Positions 6,663-12,418 of a stretch of 12,418 bases of DNA are shown here, one piece after another. The stretch covers positions 1 to 12,418 of the forward strand of contig DATLRD010000117.1 of the NCBI GenBank assembly GCA_035534855.1, read 5' to 3'. A program made the translations under genes and the position numbers. The first letter of the stretch is position 1; each line of letters begins with the position of its first letter. Source of the stretch: DATARH01 sp035534855 (GTDB lineage: Bacteria > Pseudomonadota > Alphaproteobacteria > ATCC43930 > CGMCC-115725). The notes under the pieces are model-generated. The model ran no database searches. It was not told the origin of the DNA and saw only the letters and a program-made list of their open reading frames with translations.

Positions 6663-8273
6663 TTGGATAAGGCGGTTGATCGTAAGCCGCGCTTCGACCT
6701 TGCTCAGCAGGGGATGCGCCATCTCGGGCCGGCTCACTGGAACCTGCAGATGCCGTTCCTGTTCGAGCACGCGGTGCGCCGCGGCGAGGGCGAGGTCGGG
6801 CTGGGCGGCGCGTTCGTCGTCAACACCGGCAGGCACACCGGGCGCAGCCCGCGCGACAAGTACATCGTCGACGAGGCGAGCACCCACGACACGGTCGATT
6901 GGGGCAGCGTCAACCAGGCGATCTCCCCGGCCCAGTTTGCCAGCCTGCACCAGCGCGTGCTGGCCTATCTGCAGGGCCGCGAGCTGTTCGCGCAGGATCT
7001 CTACGCCGGCGCCGACCCGGATTACCGGCTGCCGGTACGGGTGATCACTCCGAGCGCGTGGCACAGCCTGTTCGCGCGCAACATGTTCATCCGACCGCCG
7101 GTCTACGAGCTTGAAAGCTTCGAGCCAGCGTTCACGATCCTGCACGCGCCGGAATTCCACGCGATCCCCGAGCTCGACGGCATCCGCTCGGAAACCTTTA
7201 TCTTCGTCAATTTCGCCGAGCGCCTGGTGCTGATCGGCGGCACCCGCTATGCCGGCGAGGTGAAGAAATGCGTGTTCGGCTACCTCAATTTCGTGCTGCC
7301 ATCGCGAGATGTGTTGCCGATGCACTGCTCGGCCAATGTCGGGGCCAATGGCGACAGCGCGATCTTTTTCGGGCTCAGCGGCACCGGCAAAACGACGCTA
7401 TCGGCCGACGTCTCGCGCACGCTGATCGGCGATGACGAGCACGGCTGGAGCCCGAAGGGCATCTTCAATTTCGAGGGCGGCTGCTACGCCAAGGTCATCA
7501 ACCTGTCGCCCAAGGCCGAGCCCGAGATCTATGCAACGATCACCCGCTTTGGCACGGTTTTGGAAAACGTCGTGCTCGACCCGGCGACGCGGATGCCGAA
7601 TGTCGACGACGGCAGCCTCACCGAAAACACCCGCGCCTGCTATCCGCTCGACTACATCCCCAACGCCTCCGAGACCGGGCTGGCGCCGCACCCGACCAAC
7701 GTCATCATGCTGACCTGCGACGCGTTCGGGGTGATGCCGCCGATCGCCCAGCTCAACGCCGAGCAGGCGATGTACCATTTCCTGTCGGGCTATACCGCGC
7801 GCGTCGCCGGCACCGAGGTGGGACTCAGCAGCGAGCCGCAGGCAACGTTTTCGACCTGCTTCGGCGCGCCGTTCATGCCGCGCCGGCCGACCGAATACGC
7901 CAAGATGCTCGGCGACCGCATCCAGCGCTACGGCGCGAAATGCTGGCTGGTCAACACCGGCTGGTCGGGCGGCGCCTACGGCGTCGGCCAGCGCATGGAG
8001 ATCCAGCATACCCGCGGCCTGCTGCGCGCGGTGCTCGACGGGCGGCTCGCCAGCGCGCCGATGCGCAAGGACGCGAATTTCGGCTTTCTGGTGCCGGAAA
8101 GCGCCCCGGAAATTCCAACCGAGGTGCTCGACCCGCGCGCGACCTGGGCCAACAAAAAAGCGTACGACGAGACCGCGCGCGGGCTGACCCGCGACTTCGC
8201 GAAGAATTTCGGCCAGTACGAGCCGAATGTCGCCAGCGAGGTCAAGGCCGCGGCGATCCGCGCCGCCGCATAG
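6663..8273 (+). CDS. pckA: Phosphoenolpyruvate carboxykinase (ATP)
   Basis: Cytoplasmic gluconeogenic enzyme: oxaloacetate + ATP gives PEP + CO2 + ADP. It is 536 aa from TTG 6663, the usual family length. Seen: NTGRHTGRSPRDK (54-66, substrate side), NFAERLVLIGGTRYAGEVKK, HCSANVG, the P-loop GLSGTGKTT (237-245, Lys243), FEGGCYAK, TENTRACYPLDYIPN, CFGAPFMPRRPTEYA and LVNTGWSGGAYG. The long frame upstream of the TTG lies inside the previous gene and is not part of the protein. The first in-frame ATG (Met18) would remove conserved sequence. In many alphaproteobacteria pckA stands divergent to chvI; here a HugZ-like gene is inserted. It supplies PEP, the phosphate donor of the Enzyme I encoded at the left end. 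Confidence 0.97.
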   Translation: MDKAVDRKPRFDLAQQGMRHLGPAHWNLQMPFLFEHAVRRGEGEVGLGGAFVVNTGRHTGRSPRDKYIVDEASTHDTVDWGSVNQAISPAQFASLHQRVLAYLQGRELFAQDLYAGADPDYRLPVRVITPSAWHSLFARNMFIRPPVYELESFEPAFTILHAPEFHAIPELDGIRSETFIFVNFAERLVLIGGTRYAGEVKKCVFGYLNFVLPSRDVLPMHCSANVGANGDSAIFFGLSGTGKTTLSADVSRTLIGDDEHGWSPKGIFNFEGGCYAKVINLSPKAEPEIYATITRFGTVLENVVLDPATRMPNVDDGSLTENTRACYPLDYIPNASETGLAPHPTNVIMLTCDAFGVMPPIAQLNAEQAMYHFLSGYTARVAGTEVGLSSEPQATFSTCFGAPFMPRRPTEYAKMLGDRIQRYGAKCWLVNTGWSGGAYGVGQRMEIQHTRGLLRAVLDGRLASAPMRKDANFGFLVPESAPEIPTEVLDPRATWANKKAYDETARGLTRDFAKNFGQYEPNVASEVKAAAIRAAA

Positions 8274-8275
8274 CC

Positions 8276-8289
8276 GGCGGTTCGCCGCC
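8276..8289 (+). terminator. Hairpin with TTCG loop directly after pckA
   Basis: GGCGG-TTCG-CCGCC, a perfect 5-bp stem with a stable tetraloop, starts 3 nt after the pckA stop. It is followed only by TTGACG, so it lacks a real T run. It could stabilise the 3' end or act as a weak terminator. Confidence 0.35.
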
Positions 8290-8334
8290 TTGACGCCGGG
8301 GGACCATCCGCTCATCTGCAGGGTGCCCGGCGAT

Positions 8335-8362
8335 CCGGCGGCGACGACATCCGCGCCGCCGG
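8335..8362 (+). repeat. Perfect 9-bp GC-rich inverted repeat upstream of the exported-protein gene
   Basis: CCGGCGGCG (8335-8343) and CGCCGCCGG (8354-8362) are exact reverse complements around a 10-nt loop. It lies 36 nt before the ATG at 8399 and has no T tract after it. It may be a structured leader, a protein-binding site or a 3' structure of the pckA transcript. GC-rich DNA produces such repeats by chance fairly often, so function is open. No promoter is visible in 8274-8398. Confidence 0.4.
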
Positions 8363-8398
8363 CCCCGAGGACGGGCGGCTGACGCGGAGAACATTTTC

Positions 8399-8974
8399 AT
8401 GGTGTCCATTCTTCACAGGGCAGGTATCGCACTGGCCCTCAGCGCCGTTTTGTCGGGCGGTGCGCTCGCCCAGACCACGGCTGCACCGCATCACATGCCC
8501 GGCATGACGCCCGGAGCGAGGGCAGTCCCGACGCTTCCCGGCCAGGATGCGTTCGGGGCCATCCAGGAGATCGTGCAGATCCTCGAAGCCGACCCAAAGA
8601 CCGATTGGTCAAAGGTCAATCTCGAAGCTCTGCGCCAGCATCTCATCGACATGAACGAGGTGACCCTGAAGGCCGAGGCCACCCCAAAGGTGATCGACGG
8701 CGGGCTGGAAATCGCGGTTACCGGCGGCGGTCGCACGCTCGTCGCGATTCAGCGAATGCTGCCCGCCTGGGCGCAGACGATGAACGGGCATCTCGGGTGG
8801 CGTACAGCAGCCGCGGAACTGCCGAACGGCGAATTGCTCACGGTCACCGCGACCGACCCGAAAGAAGTAAGGCACATCCGTGGCCTCGGTTTCATCGGCT
8901 TGCTGGTCAGCGGCGCGCATCACCAGCCTCACCATCTGATGATCGCGAAAGGGCAGTTCGGCCATTTCCACTGA
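8399..8974 (+). CDS. Exported protein with His/Met-rich ends, function unknown
   Basis: A 191-aa protein I cannot name. It starts with a signal peptide: positive start (HR), hydrophobic stretch about 8-20, and an ALA cleavage motif before Gln25, so the mature protein is probably periplasmic. The mature N-terminus has HHMPGM (31-36). A middle part with QDAFGAIQEIVQILEADPKTDW and LRQHLIDMNEVTL looks helical. The C-terminus has the pattern GAHHQPHH followed by a final HFH. The His and Met clusters at both ends suggest metal, possibly copper, binding, but this is inference. The ATG at 8399 has GGAG 9 nt upstream. It stands alone: pckA ends 125 bp before it, and the next gene starts 114 bp after it with its own strong ribosome binding site. 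Confidence 0.8.
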   Translation: MVSILHRAGIALALSAVLSGGALAQTTAAPHHMPGMTPGARAVPTLPGQDAFGAIQEIVQILEADPKTDWSKVNLEALRQHLIDMNEVTLKAEATPKVIDGGLEIAVTGGGRTLVAIQRMLPAWAQTMNGHLGWRTAAAELPNGELLTVTATDPKEVRHIRGLGFIGLLVSGAHHQPHHLMIAKGQFGHFH

Positions 8975-9035
8975 ACGATCAAGATCGGATCGCTCCCGAC
9001 TCCGATTGTTCTAGCCTGATCAACGATTTCAAGGC

Positions 9036-9051
9036 CGGCCCCGCCGGGCCG
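9036..9051 (+). terminator. Weak terminator-like hairpin between exported-protein and enolase-family genes
   Basis: CGGCCC-CGCC-GGGCCG, a perfect 6-bp stem with a 4-nt loop, lies 62 nt after the exported-protein stop and 37 nt before the next ATG. It is followed by TGACGGCTTAT rather than a T run, so intrinsic termination is doubtful. Confidence 0.25.
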
Positions 9052-9088
9052 TGACGGCTTATACCGGGCCGCGACGAAGGAGATTTCG

Positions 9089-10255
9089 ATGAAGGTCACT
9101 GCCCTCCAGGTGCTGCGCGCCGATGCCGGGTGGCGCAACTATTATTTCCTCAAAGTCACGACCGACGACGGCATCATCGGGTGGAGCGAGTTCGACGAAG
9201 GGTTCGGATCGCCCGGCGTCAGCGCGGTCATCGAGCGCTGTACGCCGCGCGTCGTCGGCCAGAGCGCGTTTGACCACGAGCGCATCTATGCCGAGCTTTA
9301 CGCCGCGAACCGGCCGGCGGCCGGCGGGGTGGTCGCAGAAGGGCTCGGCGCGATCGAGAACGCGCTGCTCGACGCCAAGGCCAAGGCGCTCGGCGTGCCG
9401 TGCCACGTGCTGCTCGGCGGCAAGATGCGCGACCGGGTGCGGGTCTACTGGTCGCACTGCGGCACGTGGCGGATCGCCCGGCCCGAATTCTATCCGCCGG
9501 CGATCACCAATCTCGATGGGGTCAAAAAGCTCGGCACCGAGGCGCGTGAAAAAGGCTTCTCCGCGCTCAAGACCAATACGTTTCTTTACGAGGGCAACAC
9601 CGCGACCGGGTGGGTCCCCGGCTTCGCGCGGCCGTTCTACCCCGAGCTCAATGTCGAGAAGCGGGTGCTGCGCAACCTGTGCGCCCATCTCGAAGCGTTC
9701 CGCGACGGCGCCGGCCCCGACATGGACATCCTGCTCGACCTCAACTTCAACGCCAAGACCGAGGGGTATCTGAAAATCCTGAGGGCGATCGCGCCCTACG
9801 ACATGTTCTGGGTCGAGATCGACAGCTACAACGCCGAGGCGCTGGCCCATATCCGCAGCCACAGCCCGCACCCGATCAGCTCGTGCGAGACGCTGTTGGG
9901 GGTGCGCGAGTTCCTGCCCTATTTCCGCGCGCAATCAATGGATGTCGCGATCATCGACGCGGTGTGGAACGGGGTGTGGCAGGGGATGAAAATCGCCGCC
10001 GCGGCCGAGGCGTTCGAGGTCAACATCGCGCCGCACAATTTCTACGGCCACCTCGCCTCGTTCATGAACCTGAATTTCGCCGCCGCGGTGCCGAACCTGC
10101 GGATCATGGAGATCGACGTCGACCGCCTCGCCTGGGACAAAGAGCTATTCACGCACGAGCCGGTGTTCGAAAACGGCATGCTGACGGTGCCCGACCGGCC
10201 CGGCTGGGGCTGCGAGCCGGTCGAGGAGGCCATCAAGGCCCACCCGCCGCGGTAA
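9089..10255 (+). CDS. Enolase-superfamily enzyme (mandelate racemase/muconate lactonizing type), substrate unknown
   Basis: A 388-aa cytoplasmic enzyme with the superfamily's N-terminal capping domain (about 1-115) and a C-terminal barrel. Metal ligands are visible in order: Asp217 (LLDLNFN), Glu243 (FWVEID) and Glu267 (SSCETLL). A general-base His316 lies in NIAPHNFYGH, with Asp290 26 residues before it as the likely dyad partner. The usual second-strand KxK is K161-T-N163, and the residue two after the first metal ligand is Asn219 rather than His. Family members abstract a proton next to a carboxylate, mostly as sugar-acid dehydratases, racemases or cycloisomerases. The reaction here cannot be assigned. 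The ATG at 9089 has AAGGAG 6 nt upstream. It is convergent with the HAD gene that follows, and no sugar transporter is nearby. Confidence 0.9.
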   Translation: MKVTALQVLRADAGWRNYYFLKVTTDDGIIGWSEFDEGFGSPGVSAVIERCTPRVVGQSAFDHERIYAELYAANRPAAGGVVAEGLGAIENALLDAKAKALGVPCHVLLGGKMRDRVRVYWSHCGTWRIARPEFYPPAITNLDGVKKLGTEAREKGFSALKTNTFLYEGNTATGWVPGFARPFYPELNVEKRVLRNLCAHLEAFRDGAGPDMDILLDLNFNAKTEGYLKILRAIAPYDMFWVEIDSYNAEALAHIRSHSPHPISSCETLLGVREFLPYFRAQSMDVAIIDAVWNGVWQGMKIAAAAEAFEVNIAPHNFYGHLASFMNLNFAAAVPNLRIMEIDVDRLAWDKELFTHEPVFENGMLTVPDRPGWGCEPVEEAIKAHPPR

Positions 10256-10308
10256 AACGGAACGCGGAGGTCCCGCCCGCCTGCCGCCGAGACGGAAGCG
10301 GTCCAGCC

Positions 10309-11025
10309 TCAGCAGCCCAATTGACCCGCCAGATCCTCGAAGCTGATCGCGGTGTGGGTAAAAACGTGCTCGGCATTGAAGTCGCGGGTCTGGCTTGGCC
10401 CGTGCTCGTAGGGCCGGCTGATGAAGGCGGTCTTCATCCCGTATTTGGCGGCGTTGAGCAGATCGCCGTTATGCGCCGCGACCATCATCACCGAGCCGGG
10501 GTCGTCGTTGCCGAGAAAATGGATCGCCGACTGGTACATCTCTGCGTCGGGCTTGTAATGCCGCACCAGATCGGAGCCGAGCACCGTATCCCACGGCAGG
10601 CCGCAATGCTTGGCCATATCGGTCAACAGCCGCACCGTGCCGTTCGACAGCGTGGCGATGATGAATTTCTTTTTGATGCGCGTCAGACCCGGGACCGAAT
10701 CGGGCCACGGCTTGAGCCGGTGCCAGGTCAGGTTGAGCCACACCTTCTCGTCTTCCGACAACCGTCCGGAAATGCCAAACTTGTCGAGCAGCGCGTCGAG
10801 CGCCATGCGGTGCAGCGCGTCGAGATCGGTCCACGGCAGCTCGCCGGTGCGCACCCTGTTCATCGACGGCGCATAGAGGCCCCGCCACTGATCGGCGAAT
10901 TCCGCCCAGTCGATTCCGGTTATCCCTTTGCGCCGGGCCAACTCTTCGCCGTCGGCGGTGACCGCCGAGCGCCAGTCGACGACGGTGCCGAACACGTCGT
11001 GCACCAGGGCCCTCACTTCGCTCAT
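10309..11025 (-). CDS. HAD-family hydrolase, type II haloacid dehalogenase-like
   Basis: A 238-aa cytoplasmic hydrolase. Motif I is LVHDVFGTVVDW with nucleophile Asp10 and Thr14. Motif II is IIATLSNGT with Ser127. Lys158 lies in RHYKPDAEMY. Motif III is MMVAAHNGDLLNA with Asp188. This arrangement and the length match L-2-haloacid dehalogenase-like proteins, which remove halide from 2-haloalkanoic acids. Many members annotated this way act on other substrates, so the activity is uncertain. His9 replaces the more usual Phe before the nucleophile. I chose the ATG at 11025 because GGGAG lies 7 nt upstream; the frame continues to 11124 without family-like sequence. It stands alone, convergent with the enolase-family gene (53-bp gap) and divergent from alaC. 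Confidence 0.88.
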   Translation of the reverse strand: MSEVRALVHDVFGTVVDWRSAVTADGEELARRKGITGIDWAEFADQWRGLYAPSMNRVRTGELPWTDLDALHRMALDALLDKFGISGRLSEDEKVWLNLTWHRLKPWPDSVPGLTRIKKKFIIATLSNGTVRLLTDMAKHCGLPWDTVLGSDLVRHYKPDAEMYQSAIHFLGNDDPGSVMMVAAHNGDLLNAAKYGMKTAFISRPYEHGPSQTRDFNAEHVFTHTAISFEDLAGQLGC

Positions 11026-11153
11026 CGGCCGGCTCCCTCGGCTGTTTCGCCGCAGCATCGGCCGGTGGCCCGGCGCTGTAAAGCATCGGCACTCGCAAAT
11101 CGGGCGCATTGCCCGTACACTCAACGCCCTAATCTTCCAGGTTTCGTCTCGCC

Positions 11154-12386
11154 ATGCCCGAAGAATTCTATCGCATCAAGCGCCTGCCGCCCTACGTCTT
11201 CGCCGAGGTCAACGCGCTGAAGGCCGAGGCGCGAGCCGCCGGGCGCGATGTGATCGATCTCGGCATGGGCAACCCCGACGGGCCGACCCCGCCGCACATC
11301 GTCGCCAAGTTGATCGAGGCGGTGCAAAACCCGAAGACGCACGGCTATTCGACCTCGCGCGGCATCGCCGGGCTGCGCCGCGCCTATGCCGGGTATTACG
11401 CACGCCGCTTCAATGTCGAGCTCGACCCCGAGCGCGAGATCATCGTCACGCTTGGCTCAAAAGAGGGGCTCGCCAATCTGGCGCAGGCGATCACCGCGCC
11501 GGGTGACACGGTGCTGGCGCCGAACCCGTGCTATCCGATTCACGCCTTCGGCTTCATCATGGCCGGCGCCTCGCTGCGGCACGTGCCGATCGGGCCGGAA
11601 TTCGACTTCCTCGCCGAATTGAAGAAGGCGGTGCGCCATTCGATCCCGGCGCCGCTGGCGATCGTGCTCAATTTCCCGGCCAACCCGACGGCGCAGACCG
11701 TCGATCTCGACTTCTACGGCGAGGTCATCGATTTCTGCCGCCATCACAACATTTTCGTGCTCAGCGACCTGGCTTATGCCGAGATCTATTTCGACGGCAA
11801 GCCGCCGCCCTCGATCCTCGAAATCCCCGGGGCGCGCGACATCGCGGTCGAGTTCACCTCGCTCAGCAAGACCTATTCGATGGCCGGCTGGCGCATCGGG
11901 TTCGCGGTCGGCAACCAGCGGCTGATCGCGGCGCTGTCGCGGGTCAAATCTTATCTCGATTACGGCGCGTTCACCCCGATCCAGGTCGCGGCGACCGCGG
12001 CGCTCAACGGCCCGCAGGACTGCATCGCCGAAATCCGCGAGCGCTATCAGGCGCGGCGCGACGTACTGGTCGACGGGCTGCGCCAGGCGGGGTGGGACCT
12101 GCCGGCGCCCGGCGCGACGATGTTCGCCTGGGCACCGGTACCGCCGCAATACCGCGGGATCGGCAGCCTCGGCTTTTCCAAGCTGCTGCTCGAACGCGCC
12201 AATGTCGCTGTGTCACCCGGCGTCGCGTTCGGCGAATACGGCGAAGGCTTCGTGCGCATCGCGCTTGTCGAAAACCGCCAGCGCCTCCGGCAGGCGGCGC
12301 GCAACATCAAGGCGTTCCTGCAAGGCCGCAACGACAGCCCCGAGCTGCGCCGCACCGACCGCCGGGTGCCGGCCGCCGCCAAGTAG
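11154..12386 (+). CDS. alaC: Alanine aminotransferase, AlaC type (class I/II PLP enzyme)
   Basis: A 410-aa cytoplasmic PLP-dependent transaminase, most like E. coli AlaC (YfdZ), which converts pyruvate and glutamate to alanine and 2-oxoglutarate. Seen: the characteristic start RIKRLPPYVF, LGMGNPDGPTPPHI, THGYSTSRGI, GSKEGLANL, Asn177 in FPANPTAQ, Asp205 and Tyr208 in LSDLAYAE, the PLP Schiff-base Lys239 in SLSKTYSMAGWRIGF, and Arg368 in FVRIALVENR as the carboxylate-binding arginine. The C-terminal 20 residues are polar and variable. The ATG at 11154 matches the family start but has only a weak ribosome binding site. It is divergent from the HAD gene across 128 bp, in which I see no convincing promoter. 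It ends 32 bp before the window edge. In relatives homoserine dehydrogenase often follows, which cannot be checked here. Confidence 0.93.
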   Translation: MPEEFYRIKRLPPYVFAEVNALKAEARAAGRDVIDLGMGNPDGPTPPHIVAKLIEAVQNPKTHGYSTSRGIAGLRRAYAGYYARRFNVELDPEREIIVTLGSKEGLANLAQAITAPGDTVLAPNPCYPIHAFGFIMAGASLRHVPIGPEFDFLAELKKAVRHSIPAPLAIVLNFPANPTAQTVDLDFYGEVIDFCRHHNIFVLSDLAYAEIYFDGKPPPSILEIPGARDIAVEFTSLSKTYSMAGWRIGFAVGNQRLIAALSRVKSYLDYGAFTPIQVAATAALNGPQDCIAEIRERYQARRDVLVDGLRQAGWDLPAPGATMFAWAPVPPQYRGIGSLGFSKLLLERANVAVSPGVAFGEYGEGFVRIALVENRQRLRQAARNIKAFLQGRNDSPELRRTDRRVPAAAK

Positions 12387-12418
12387 AGGCTCAGGCACCG
12401 ATCGCCGGCACACCCAGG

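Noticed and set aside
7398..8315. A 305-codon minus-strand open frame opposite pckA
   Set aside because: It is antisense to well-conserved PEP carboxykinase motifs, and its composition is typical of a shadow frame.
8605..9054. A 149-codon frame overlapping the exported-protein gene
   Set aside because: It is in a shifted frame with Arg/Ser-rich composition, while the exported protein has a signal peptide and a ribosome binding site.
11026..11124. N-terminal extension of the HAD gene
   Set aside because: Its 33 residues do not match the family, and a good ribosome binding site precedes the ATG at 11025.
11109..11137. TTGCCC and TAATCT as an alaC promoter
   Set aside because: The spacing is short at 15 nt and the hexamer matches are weak.
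1..12418. CRISPR arrays, tRNA or rRNA genes, insertion sequences, phage or defence genes
   Set aside because: I saw no regularly spaced repeats, tRNA-like cloverleafs, transposase motifs or terminal repeats. Coding density is high and accounted for.

Overview
This window comes from a high-GC alphaproteobacterium. The evidence is the block chvI-chvG-hprK followed by EIIA(Man)-HPr-EI, the short kinase-only HprK, and an ATP-type PEP carboxykinase (pckA) on the other side of chvI. This is a well-known alphaproteobacterial neighbourhood. A Rhodospirillales-like host is my guess from the gene mix and is not proven.

Left half (1-5653, all minus strand). Reading in the direction of transcription, the order is chvI (response regulator), chvG (sensor histidine kinase), hprK (HPr kinase/phosphorylase), a 275-bp gap, then EIIA of the mannose family, HPr and Enzyme I. 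Enzyme I runs off the left edge of the window with nearly its full length visible. The genes inside each block overlap (chvI/chvG by 32 bp, chvG/hprK by GTGA, EIIA/HPr by ATGA, HPr/EI by 11 bp), which suggests translational coupling. The gap after hprK holds a terminator-like hairpin, a small palindrome and a plausible promoter. I therefore read it as the boundary between two transcription units. No sugar permease (EIIB/EIIC) is present, so this is a regulatory PTS: EI takes phosphate from PEP and passes it through HPr to EIIA, and HprK modifies HPr on a serine. rapZ, which often lies between hprK and EIIA in related genomes, is absent.

Middle (5776-8273, plus strand). A HugZ/pyridoxamine-phosphate-oxidase-like protein with a C-terminal DUF2470-type domain precedes pckA. 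pckA starts at TTG behind a strong Shine-Dalgarno sequence. ChvG/ChvI, the PTS phosphorelay (driven by PEP) and PckA (which makes PEP) together form a carbon and envelope-stress control region.

Right part (8399-12386). This part looks like ordinary metabolic genes: an unnamed exported protein with His/Met-rich ends (plus), an enolase-superfamily enzyme of unknown substrate (plus), a type II haloacid-dehalogenase-like HAD hydrolase (minus), and an AlaC-type alanine aminotransferase (plus).

I found no tRNA, rRNA, CRISPR array, insertion sequence, phage gene or defence system. Nothing here is convincingly a wholly new system. The items most worth a second look are the exported His/Met-rich protein with its structured upstream region, the enolase-superfamily enzyme with an atypical active site, and the hprK-EIIA boundary.
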